In this document: positions 24,061 through 33,740 of the stretch, one piece after another | Numbering within the stretch: the stretch's first letter is position 1 | Layout: each line of letters begins with the position of its first letter | NCBI GenBank assembly: GCA_030015575.1 | Contig: CM057347.1 | Coordinates: 409,666,248 to 409,730,247 of the forward strand | From: Agapanthus africanus | Lineage: Eukaryota; Streptophyta; Magnoliopsida; Asparagales; Amaryllidaceae | Length of the DNA: 64,000 bases | Direction of reading: 5' to 3' | Program-made: the position numbers and the translations under genes | Notes under the pieces: model-generated | The model's input: only the letters and a program-made list of their open reading frames with translations | Database searches by the model: none | What the model was told of the DNA's origin: nothing

Positions 24061-24232
24061 CTCTATGAGCCGTGAGGGTCTTATAGAGACTTTTCCCCCT
24101 ACGGATCGAAAAGATCTCGTAGGTGGATTTTCTCCTTAGGAATCATGAGGATTCCTAAGTGTGTTTTCTCTTATAAGTCGTAAGGATCTTATAAGAGAAT
24201 TTTCTCCCTTACAAGTCGAAAGGACTCGTAAG
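24061..24232. repeat. Five-hairpin module, copy 1 (G)
   Basis: Five adjacent inverted repeats separated by TTTTCTCC-like spacers: 24061-24088, 24098-24123, 24135-24159, 24167-24198, 24208-24232. Arms of 8-13 bp enclose 5-nt loops (on +: GTGAG, GAAAA, ATGAG, GTAAG, GAAAG). The third is perfect: arm CTTAGGAATC, loop ATGAG, 10 bp paired. The same order recurs in copies 2 and 3 and, reversed, in A. Confidence 0.85.
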
Positions 24233-24241
24233 TGGTTGGTG

Positions 24242-25258
24242 AGTTGACTTGTTTCCGAGTCGAAGTATTGCTCCGACGGGGAGGTCGTTGGCTGACTTGT
24301 TTCCGGGTCGGAGGTCATTGGTTGACTTGTTTCCGAGACGGAGGTCGTTGGCTGACTTGTTTCCGCGACGGAGGTCGTTGGTTGACTTGTTTCCGCGACG
24401 GAGGTCGTTGGTTGACTTGTTTCCGAGACGGAGGTCGTTGGTTGACTTGTTTCCGCGACGGAGGTCGTTGGTTGACTTGTTTCCGAGACGGAGGTCGTTG
24501 GTTGACTTGTTTTCGAGACGGAGGTCGTTGGTTGACTTGTTTCCACGACGGAGCTCGTTGGTTGACTTGTTTCTGAGACGGAGGTCGTTGGTTGACTTGT
24601 TTCCGCGACGGAGGTCGTTGGTTGACTTGTTTCCGAGACGGAGGTCGTTGGTTGAATTGTTTCCGCGACGGAGGTCGTTGGTTGACTTGTTTCCGAGATG
24701 GAGGTCATTGGTTGACTTGTTTCCGAGACGGAGGTCGTTGGTTGACTTGTTTCCGCTACGGAGGCCGTTGGTTGACTTATTTCCGCGACGGAGGTCGTTG
24801 GTTGACTTGTTTCCGAGACGGAGGTTGTTGGTTGACTTGTTTCCACGACGAAGCTCGTTGGTTGACTTGTTTCCGAGACGGGGGTCGTTGGTTGACTTGT
24901 TTCCGCGACGGAGGTCGTTGGTTGACTTGTTTCCGAGACGGAGGTCGTTGGTTGACTTGTTTCGGCGACGGAGCTCGTTGGTTGACTTGTTTCCGAGACG
25001 GAGGTCGTTGGTTGACTTGTTTCCGAGACGGAGGTCGTTGGTTGACTTGTTTCCGCGACGGAGGTCGTTGGTTGACTTGTTTCCGCGACGGAGGTCGTTG
25101 GTTGACTTGTTTCCGAGACGGAGGTCGTTGGTTGACTTATTTCCGAGACGGAGGTCGTTGGTTGAATTGTTTCCGAGACGGAGGTCGTTGGTTGACTTAT
25201 TTCCGCGACGGAGGTCGTTGGTTGACTTGTTTCCGAGACGGAGGTCATTTGCTGACTC
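24242..25258. repeat. 30-bp minisatellite (G), about 33 copies
   Basis: A strict 30-bp period; consensus core GACGGAGGTCGTTGGTTGAC and TTGTTTCCGAG. Most variants toggle GAGACG/GCGACG. A carries a 29-bp relative at 55325-55673. Hypervariable tandem repeats in the 3' region are known for Ogre/Tat elements. Because 30 is a multiple of 3 and the unit lacks stops, frames stay open on both strands; I do not call these genes. Confidence 0.95.
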
Positions 25259-25960
25259 TAGGTTATCTGTGAACCGTAGAGTCTTGGAGCTGAAGACTTT
25301 GCCGTGACTCCGGTTGGTGATGTCACGTCCATGTCCTGCTGGAATGAGGAGGAACGCCGCTGTTGGTATCCAGGCTGTAGATGTGGTCGTCGAGATCTGA
25401 CTTCCCTTTGACGCAGCCCGTTGGGGAAATGTAGTCCCCTTTTCCTTTTTTTTTGTTTATGCCCAAGGATTGTATACAGGGGTCACTATGGACTTACCTG
25501 CAGGGCAAAAGTTTCATTCATTTTTATTGTTTTATTTCCGCGATGCTCTATCATTTCAGCTTTTATATCGCGAAGGTCGCGATTGCCCAATCATTTCGGC
25601 TATTTTTCGCGGTGCCCAATCATTTCGGCTATTTTTCGCGGTGCCCAATCATTTCGGCTATTTATTTTATTTTACTCGCTGCTTTTTATTGCGAGTTGCC
25701 AATCATTTCGGCTATTTTGTATGCATACGTTTTCTTTACTTGCTGCTTTTTATTGCAAGTTGCCCCATCATTTCGGCTATTTCGTATGCATGTGCGGCCT
25801 ACTGGCTTTTCGCCGTAAACCTGAAATTAGACACCGATTTTGGCATCAGCACCGCTACAACTGTGATGTTTCCAGGAGAGAATCATCATTTGCCTCTGTC
25901 GATGTCGAACAAAGGTGGCTTAGCGAACAGGGTTAAGGTCTTGTCGACTAAGGCTTTTAA
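25259..25960. repeat. G 3' region: hairpin words and short tandem repeat
   Basis: Contains the motif GCCCAAGGATTGTATAC (25461-25477), then a 'CCAATCATTTCGGCTATTT' tandem of five or six units with 29-60 bp spacing (about 25584-25790). Inverted repeats inside: 25567-25583 (7-bp arms, ATCGCGA), 25674-25696 (ACTCGC...GCGAGT) and 25738-25760 (ACTTGC...GCAAGT). The last two differ by a matched change in both arms. No believable gene. Confidence 0.75.
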
Positions 25961-26132
25961 CTTTATGAGCCGTAAGGGTCTCACAAAGTTATTTCTCCCT
26001 ACAAGTCGTGAGGATCTTGTAGGTGTATTTTCTCCTTAGGAATCGTGAGGATTCCTAAGTGTATGTTCCTCTGCAAGTTGTAAGGATTCTACAGGAGGGT
26101 TTTCTCCTTGTAAATCGAGAGGACCTACAAGG
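25961..26132. repeat. Five-hairpin module, copy 2 (G)
   Basis: Same order as copy 1. Loops on +: GTAAG, GTGAG, GTGAG, GTAAG, GAGAG. Clear hairpins at 25998-26023 (arms CCTACAAGTC / GATCTTGTAGG), 26035-26059 (perfect 10-bp arms) and 26106-26132. Confidence 0.85.
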
Positions 26133-26307
26133 GTTGTTCACCATGCGAACATATCCCCAGTCACGGATGGGACTTAGTTAGGGAAATGTTTATTCGCGCC
26201 CGTGGATTGTATACAAGGGTGAGTATTGAGCCACTTATAGGGCAATATCGAAGGTTGTGGGGTTTGCTTAAGCACAGGTTTAGGTCTCTGTGACTTAAGA
26301 CTGTTAA
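26133..26307. other. G 3' region between hairpin modules 2 and 3
   Basis: Short spacer with the motif GCCCGTGGATTGTATAC (26198-26214), also present once in each LTR of the family. No gene. Confidence 0.6.
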
Positions 26308-26482
26308 ATCTTATGAGCCGTGAGGGTCCCAGAAGAGAGTTCTCCTTACGAGTCGTGAGGATCTCGCAAGTGTATTTTCTCCTTAGGAATTGTGGGGATC
26401 CCTAAGTGTGTTGCTCCCTTGTGAGTCGCAAGGATCTCACGCGGGTGGTTTCTCCTTATAAGTTCGAGAGGACCCTGTAAGT
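26308..26482. repeat. Five-hairpin module, copy 3 (G)
   Basis: Same order again. Loops on +: GTGAG, GTGAG, GTGGG, GCAAG, GAGAG. Spacers are again close to TTTTCTCC. Confidence 0.82.
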
Positions 26483-26958
26483 GTCCTTTTAACGAGGTTG
26501 CGCCTTTTCAGGTTTTCACAAACACTCGTCGGTAGTCCTGCTGTTTTTACTCACGGAGCCCTTTCGGGTTTTCATCCGTGCCCTTTTTGCTTATGGACAT
26601 ACCTTTTTTTTCTTTTTATATTATATTTTTTTTTACGAGGTCGCGCCCTTTCGGGTTTTCATGAACACTCGCCGGTAGCCCTGTTGTTTTTACTCACGGA
26701 GCCCTTTCGGGTTTTCGACCGTGCCCATTTTGCTTATGGACATACCGTTTATTATATTTTTTATATTATTTTTTTTACTCATCTCGTCAGCCTGAAGATG
26801 CTGCGGTAATAGTTTAAAGACGTTTTGGTCCTTCATTAGTTTAAGGACGTTTCGGTCCGTCCAGGAGAAGGCTGGCTACTGCTTATAAAGTTTGAGCTTA
26901 GGAAGATAGCGAGCGGACATAGTCGTCGTCATCTATCATTGACCTAGGCAGTAACTCG
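26483..26958. repeat. G 3' region next to pol: 145-bp duplication with nested hairpins
   Basis: Two copies about 145 bp apart (from about 26493 and 26638) of a block with GCCC-TTTC-GGG hairpins; one pair sits inside a longer CACGG(A)/(T)CCGTG stem. A has the same words at about 47370-47455. Two 'TTTAAGGACG...GGTCC' words lie at about 26810-26860. No gene. Confidence 0.7.
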
Positions 26959-28150
26959 CTAAGCGTAGTATTTCTTTAGGAAGCGACCATTTATTGGCCT
27001 GAAAGGCCTTTCGCCGTGCATATCCATGAGTAGATAGGCTCCACCTTGGTAGACCTTGTCTATGATGTACGGGCCTTCATAGTTCGGCTCGAATTTTCCC
27101 CGCTTGGCTCGATTGGAGATCATAGGTCTTTTGACCACTAGCACGAGTTCGCCTTGGCGGAATGTTCTTGGTCGGGTCAATCTTTCATATGAGCGCGTCA
27201 TCTTTGCTTTATAAGCCTCCAGATTTTGTTGCGCTATGAGCCGGGTTTCATCAAGGGCATCAAGCTCCTCAAGCCGAAGGTGAGCATTTTCTTCGTCCAT
27301 CAGCTCGTAGTGGACCGCCACTCATAGAGAGGGTAACTCTATCTCGAGGGGGAGTACTGCTTCTGTACCGAATACCAACGCATATTGCATTGTGTTTGTG
27401 GCTGTCTTGAACGTAGTTCGATACGCCCAAAGAGCTTCTTGCAGTCTTTCGTGCCAGTCCTTCTTATTTCGGGACACCGTTTTCTTCATGATCTTTGTCA
27501 ATGTCTTGTTGAAGGCCTCAGCTAGACCATTAGCTCACGGATTATAAACCGAGGAATATCTCCAGTCTATGTTGTGTTGTTGCGCGAAGCGGCTGATCTT
27601 GTGGCTTCTGTAGGCTGGCCCGTTATCGGAGATGATCCGTCGTGGAGTTCCAAACCGATATATGACGTGCGTCTTGAAGAAGTGGAGGATATTCTCCGTC
27701 TTCACTTCTCTTAATGGTACTGCCTCTGCCCATTTGGAGAAGTAGTCAGTCGTCGCCAGGATGAAACGATGTCCTCTAGACGATGCCGGTTCGATGGGTC
27801 CGACTATGTCAGCTCCCCACATTTCGAACGGCTAGCTAGCCACCGTTGGATGGAGTGGATTTGGATGCTGGTGGATGAAGTCCCCATGGATTTGGCATGA
27901 GTGGCACTGTTTCGCATACTCAAGGCAGTCTTGAATCATCGTGGGCCAGTAGTAGCCCATCCGTTTGATCTTAAGCTTCATCTTCGGGCCTGCTTGGTGA
28001 GAACCGCAGAGTCCGTCGTGAACTTCCTGAACGACTCTCTCCGCTTCGTCAGGTCCCAGGCATCTCAACCACAAAGAATCGAACGACCTCTTGTACAGAG
28101 TATCATTGACGAGGGCGAAAGACAGAGCTCGTTTCATAAGCTGATGTCTT
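26959..28150 (-). pseudogene. Element G integrase
   Basis: In sense order: HHCC zinc segment ('GLCGSHQAGPKMK', then 'CLEYAKQCHSCQIHGD', about 27880-28030); catalytic core with 'ADIVGPIEPASSRGH', 'TDYFSKWAEAVPL', 'IISDNGPAY' and 'W..ALWAYRTT' (about 27380-27825); C-terminal DNA-binding part ending 'GPYIIDKVYQGGAYLL' and 'GRFLKKYYA'. It joins the cDNA to host DNA. No chromodomain, as expected for Tat. Broken. Confidence 0.9.
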
Positions 28151-28349
28151 GAGGACGCATCTTCGGGCGTTCGACGGTATTTGAAGTAGTCTATAAAGAC
28201 TTCCCTCCAATCCTCGGCATTTTCCCGATCTTTTATTTGCAGGGTCATCTGCTCAGCTGCTTCCTTTTCTTCGGATGATTCTGGAGATATTTCTGCTAGG
28301 GCGAGCACCCGACGGCTCTGTACCACAATTCTGACGTCATCGAGGTTCT

Positions 28350-28884
28350 CGTCAGCCAATTCTTTAGCGAGCTTGGCCAACGCGTCCGCTTTGTTGTTTT
28401 CCACGCGCGGTATGTTCTCCAAAGTGTAGGAAGGGATTTGGGTCAACAATTGTTGTACCTTTTCGCCGTACTTCACCAATTCTGGTTTGCACGTCTGGCA
28501 GTCGCCGTTTACTTGACTAACGACCAACTGGGAGTCTCCGTATATGAGGAGGTTTTCAATTCCCATGTCGATGGCGATCTCGAGGCCTGCTATCAAAGCT
28601 TCGTATTCGGCTTCATTGTTTGTCCTTGGCTTTGTTAGGGAGAAAGCAAAGCGTATTATCCCTCCTTGTGGAGTTACAAAGATGAGTCCTACCCCCGATT
28701 TGATTATAGGGGTACTTTGTTTGCGCTTCTTCATGGAAGATGCTCCATCGAAATAAAGCTCCCATCGGGTATCACCACCATCGATCGCATCAAACGCATG
28801 CTCGTTTGGAAGATCGCAATTCAGAGGAGAATCGGCGGGTATCGGATGCTCGGCGAGGAAGTCGGCGATGGCCTGGCCTTTCAC
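28350..28884 (-). pseudogene. Element G second (archaeal-type) RNase H
   Basis: 'WELYFDGASSMKKR', 'TNNEAEYEALIAGLEIA', 'YGDSQLVVSQV' and 'NKADALAKLAKEL' give the four acidic positions of an RNase HI fold. An added RNase H of this type downstream of the ordinary one is a hallmark of the Tat/Ogre lineage. A has the same at 45450-45920. Confidence 0.88.
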
Positions 28885-29445
28885 TGCCTTGAGAGGTTAA
28901 TACGTTATCGAGAACTCCATCAAGAGCAGGGCCTATTTAGCGAGTCGCTCCGTCAATATGGCATTCGACATTAAATATTTAAGGGGGTCCACCTTCGAAA
29001 TGAGACGGACCTCATACGCTAACGCATAGTGCCTGAGCTTTGTTATCGCGAAGATCAATGCCAGGCAGTGTTTTTCAATAGGGGAATAGTTGCTTTCTGC
29101 CCCCAATAGGACTCGACTTAAGTAGTAGAGTGCTCTTTCTTTCCCTTGATCGTTCCCTTATGCCCATAATGCGCCTAAGGAGCCTTCGAGGGCGGTTGTA
29201 TAAAGAATGAGGGGCTTTCCCTTGACCGGAGCAGCCAATACTGGCGGGTTCTGCACGCATTGCTTGATCTCGTCTAGCGCGCTTTGGCATTTTTGGTCCC
29301 AGACGAACGGGGTTCCCTTCTTCATCAGGTGGCTGTAAGGACGGCACTTGCCTGAAAGGTTGGCTATAAATCGCCGTATATACGCGAGCTTCCCTTGGAG
29401 AGACCGCAGTTGTTTGAGAGTCCTTGGCGGAGGCATTTCCATGAT
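28885..29445 (-). pseudogene. Element G first (gypsy-type) RNase H
   Basis: Starts after the RT connection ('LKQLRSLQGKLAYIRRFI') with 'KPLILYTTALEGSLGALWA' and continues through 'SPIEKHCLAL'-like sequence. In Tat elements this ancestral copy is often less conserved than the second one. Broken. Confidence 0.8.
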
Positions 29446-30300
29446 CGCCTTGATCTTTGACGGATCTATCTCAATACCTCGGTGTCGGACGATGAATCCC
29501 AGGAATTTGCCCGAGGAAACTCAGAATGCACACTTGAGAGTGTTCATCTTCAAGTTGTACTATCGAAGGCGTTGAAATACGGTCTTCAAATGCTCGAGAT
29601 GTTCCTCGTATGATTTGCTTTTAACCACGAGATCGTCGATATAGCATTCGACGATTTCGTATATAAGGTCAACAAAGATCTGCGTCATGGCTCTCTGATA
29701 AGTAGCACCAGCGTTCTTTAATCCGAAGGGCATCACCTTGTAGCAGAATATACCCAAAGGAGTCCTGAAGGCGGTGTGCTTCTGGTCTTCGGGATGCATC
29801 TTTATCTGATTATACCCTGACGAGCCGTCCATGAAGGAGAAGACCTCATGAGTGGACGTATTGTCTATCATCAGTTCGGTGACTGGCACTGGGAAATCAT
29901 CTTTCGGGCAGGCTTTATTGAGATCCCGGAAGCCCACGCATATGCGCACTGTCCCATTTTTCTTCATCACGGGGACGATGTTGGCGATCCATTCAGGATA
30001 CTGAACCTCCTGGACAAAGCCGGAGTCGATCAGCTTCTTGACCTCAGCATTGATGCTCATCTCAAGCTCGAACCGCATTCTTCTTGGTGCCTGCTTGACC
30101 GGCTTGACGTCTGGGGATATTGCCAATTTGTGCACAGCAATTTCTGGATCTAGTCCCGGCATTTCGGAATAGTTCCATGCGAAGAAATCTTTATGCTGCA
30201 TAAGCAAGTCTTTTAATGAAGCCACCTTCTCTTCAGACAGCAGCTCACTAATGAATGTCGGTCGCGGGTCGTTCGCCGTTCCCAATTCAATTTTCTTGAG
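29446..30300 (-). pseudogene. Element G reverse transcriptase
   Basis: RT motifs: 'VKQAPRRMRFELEMSI', 'VPVMKKNGTVRIC', 'FRDLNKACPKDDFP', 'FSFMDGSSGYNQIKM', 'AFRTPLGIFCYKVMPFGLKNAGATYQRAM' and the catalytic YIDD at 29632-29643. Domain order is normal for Ty3/gypsy. Confidence 0.92.
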
Positions 30301-31310
30301 GTTATCCGCAGTGGTATGTATTCCATCTTCCAGCTCTTTTGGCGCTGGTCGAAATTCTGAGATCACCTCATCGTTTCTGTTTTCGAAGCACCAGGGAAGG
30401 TCATCCATGTTCTCGGGCTCTTCTTTTGATATCGTTATCACGTAACAAGTACGAATTCGTTTCCAATCCCAATGTGGAACTGGTTCTTCTTTCGTGGCCT
30501 TGGGTTCGTGCTTCTGTGGCGGCGCCACCCTCCAGTTGTCAGACAGAGCGAACTTGCCAAGCTGATACTGATCCTCGACCCAATTCTTGAAGGTGAAGCA
30601 GTCTTCGAGGGGATGCCCTATTACTCGGTGATAAGAACAATAGTTTGGGTGAGAGACTTCGCCTCGGGGTTTTTGGACTCCGGCGATGTAAGCATCTGAT
30701 GTTTTAGAGAAAGGTCAAGTATTTTCTTCGTCTTGTCCCGAGGAAACGAGTACGCTCGACCCATTTTCTTCATGAGGGATAGATCAGGACCGCTCGATTC
30801 CTACTTGCGTGGCTTCTTAGTCCCGCTTTGTTGCTGTTGAGCACCTTTTTCGCCTTTCGACTTATTTCTGCCTCTGCGTCGTGCCTTATTTATAACAGGT
30901 TGACAGGGAGTGGCATTTTCATCTTTCACGGCCTGTTGAAGGAGGCGTCGCGTTTTGGCTTTCTCGTAAATGGCCATTTCGCGGTTATGGTCGTCTCGGA
31001 CTTTTTGACCAGCTTTCCTAATAAGCTTGTCCATTTGTTCTTCGAACGACGGACTGGGCACTTTTGTATCTGAAACTTTTACTGGTTCAGGATTAGCATC
31101 TTCCCATTGAGCATCCGCTTCTTCATCGAAGTCAAGAACGACGTAGCAACCGTGGAGTAGCTCTCGTTTCTTAGACCGAATGTATCCAAGCCCGATTGTT
31201 TCCATTCTCCCATTAGGTAACTTGTGCTGAGTTCCGGGAACGTTCCAGACCTTGCCATAGAACTTGGCTTTTCGAACGGTCTATTTAAAGGATATCCCTC
31301 CCCTGGCGCT
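30301..31310 (-). pseudogene. Element G protease-RT linker with third zinc knuckle
   Basis: Carries a third CX2HX4HX4C knuckle at 30598-30639 (CSYH...H...EDC) followed by 'WVEDQYQLGKFALSDNW', the same tail that follows the first knuckle. A basic region (RRRGRNKSKGEK) and 'YVVLDFDEEADAQWEDANPEP' are also here. Function unknown; likely nucleic-acid binding. A's counterpart is split by F. Confidence 0.8.
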
Positions 31311-32740
31311 TCAGCTACCTCTTCAAGCCTTCTGTATAATATCTGGGCAGACGGATGGGCTGAAGCCTGTCAAGCGTAGGATCCATGCCGTGCCAGATTT
31401 CTTTCTCCACTTTGGTTTCTTCAAAGCGGTAGAATAGAATTGCTTTTTCGCCTTCTCGCCTGGGAGGGATATAGAACGTCCGCAGCTCCTCTACACTGTA
31501 GATATCAAGTGCGTCCAGTTCTTTATGGTGTTTAGGTGGAACCATGGCGACTTGCAGACTTTGCTCTTTGTCAGCGGACGTTTGTATTGAAGGTCGAGCA
31601 GAGAATACGGCATGGACCTCATCTTCTGAGTCGCTACCAAAGATCAACATGGGAGCGGACTGTCCTGGCTTATTGTGTTGGGGTGGAACCAAATAAATCA
31701 TCTCCTCTTCCTCCTCTGTATCACTGCCGAAGACAGGGATGGTGGCATTAGCTTTATTCTCCGGCTTGTGACACCTCTCCGTGTCTTCGAAGTCTGGTAA
31801 GAAGTATTTGGCATCTTCATATTTGCAGACCTCGTTCATAGAGAACGGATTCAGTTCTCCCGTCACGGTATACTCGAAACCATCCTTAAAATACTTCATA
31901 CACTTTTGCGTAGAAGGGATGATGTTGTACTCGTGCAACCATGGTCGGCCGAGCAGAGAATTGTAGCATGTCTTGGTGTCTATGGCGTGGAACTTAATGT
32001 CCGTGACGAGTAGCCCGAAGCGTAGCGTCAGTATCACAGACCCAAGAGTTCTTGATGACTGGGAGTCGAACCCGGAGATGGTGATCTTGTCTCGAGCAAG
32101 GTGTTGGACGCTCATGCAGATTTCTTTTAACACCCGCACGTTGAGGAGATTAACGGAGGATCCATTATCGATCAGGATTTTGCCTATCTTTATATCGTGG
32201 CAGTATCCTGAGACATAGAGGGGGAGATTGTGTTCGCACGTCCCAAGGAGAAGGTCATCGTCGCCAAAAGTGACATCGGCCGTGTGCACTTCCTCCAATT
32301 CATCTTTCATCTTTTCTTCGGCCAGGAAAGCTTGGAATTGTTCCGGATCCTGTAGTGCCTTGATTAATGAATCTCTCGCCTCTTTTGATAGTAAAAGGGC
32401 GTCGAGAATGCTGAGCTGCGAGGATAGCTTCCTCAAGTGTACCAGAACGTTGTAATCCGCCTTATTTTTCTTTGGCGGGTCCTTGGCAGTTAGCTCCTCC
32501 ACAACTTGGTCATCTAGGGCGATATTCTCAGAGACCTTTTCTTTCCCTTTATCTTTTTTGTTTGAGGGTCCGAGATTATTTTCGGGCAGCGTGCGATTAC
32601 GCAGCCGGATATTTTCACAGACCTTCTGCTCTTCTCCTTTTCCCGAGGTGGACTCTTTAAAGAGGGGGCTAAGAGCCAGCTCCTCGTCAGAATCGCTCCC
32701 GAATGTAAGTACTTGTGATCCCCCGGCGTTAACCATGAGA
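31311..32740 (-). pseudogene. Element G protease region
   Basis: One long frame of about 470 codons. Protease core near 31880-32260: 'KILIDNGSSVNLL' (active-site strand) and 'CYNSLLGRPWLHEYNIIPS' (plant-gypsy C-terminal signature). Upstream is a charged helical stretch, downstream are acidic blocks (GSDTEEEEE, GSDSEDE). It would process the polyprotein. Confidence 0.85.
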
Positions 32741-33740
32741 CAATCACCGGTGGTTCTGTTAAGCTCTTCGGCCGCATTTTTCCGCTCTCGACGAGTTTTG
32801 CGCTTCTACCGCTTAAAATGTTGTCGGTCAGCAACATACCCTTGCCACCATCTATCAAAAGCTTTGCACTCTTCAGTGGGGTGCGAAATCTTCCGATGAT
32901 ACAAGCAGTAGGAGGGGTGCATTTCCACTTCACCAGTAATGCTTCTTTCAGAGGAAGGTAGCTTCATGCCCATTGATATGGCCTTAGCAAACCTTTTCCT
33001 TGTCTTGAGTTTTCTTTTGTCTGTAGTGGATGTATTTTGCTCCAGCGGAAGTATCTCAGCTCTTTCGTCAAGTCGCTGGCGCTTGGCCCTTTCAAATATA
33101 GCCGTCTCGCGTTCCCGATCAGCTTTACTTTTCAACGGAGCTTCATTGAGGAATGCGTCAATTACTTCATCCGATGGCCCCAGAATTTTTGTTTCAGGAT
33201 CTGCCCCCAGCTCTTCAGTACAAGGAGTCTCCTCATCGTCCGTCAACGAATGGGAGATCATATGGCAGCTCGCCACGTATTCCTCAGACTCATCCGACGA
33301 ACTTTCTCCCTCATCTTCCTCTTGAAAGACGTGGTTGAGAAATTCTTGGAGTGTAATTGGAGTCCGTGCTTTCTGGTTTTATTTCTCCAGCGCGTCAATT
33401 TGTTTTTGTAAGTCCGTGCACTTGTTGCCAGGCTTCACGGGCTTCTTGGATTTCTTCTTTTTCTTCTTCGAAGATTTTGATGGCTGGTTGTGAGTGCTTG
33501 GGCCACCACCATCGGTCTTAGGAGTTGGACGCGGCTTCAACATCCCCTCAATGACCTGTGGTTCCAACGGGTTCTTCCACTTAATCGCTAGGCATGTCTG
33601 AAGATCGTTCAGCATTCTCTTCGTCTTAGCTGACAGCACAACCTCCCATGGGGCTTCTTCGACGAGAGAGCACGTTGCCCCCGGCATATTCATCCTTTTA
33701 GAGGCGTAAGGTTGCGGCGGATTCACCTTCCATCTATCAG
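32741..33740 (-). pseudogene. Element G gag-protease linker with second zinc knuckle
   Basis: Contains 'EEAPWEVVLSAKTKRML', a K-rich run (SSKKKKKKSKKPVK) and a second CX2HX4HX4C knuckle at 32866-32907 (CLYH...H...EEC). Same layout as A 521-1475. Broken. Confidence 0.8.

Noticed and set aside
24061-24232. CRISPR-like look of regular short palindromes
   Set aside because: Units are not identical repeats with unique spacers; the arms vary and the spacers are constant, and this is a plant retroelement.
24136-25307. Long open frames on both strands with 10-residue repeats (TSVSETSQPT and similar)
   Set aside because: Direct result of a stop-free 30-bp tandem unit. The homologous array in A has a 29-bp unit and cannot keep any frame, so no conserved protein.
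25421-26039. Overlapping frames rich in ISAIF / HFGYF repeats
   Set aside because: Produced by the CCAATCATTTCGGCTATTT tandem in the 3' region; no domain and no counterpart kept in A.
31536-32899. Plus-strand frames opposite the G protease region
   Set aside because: Shadows of the well-supported minus-strand polyprotein.
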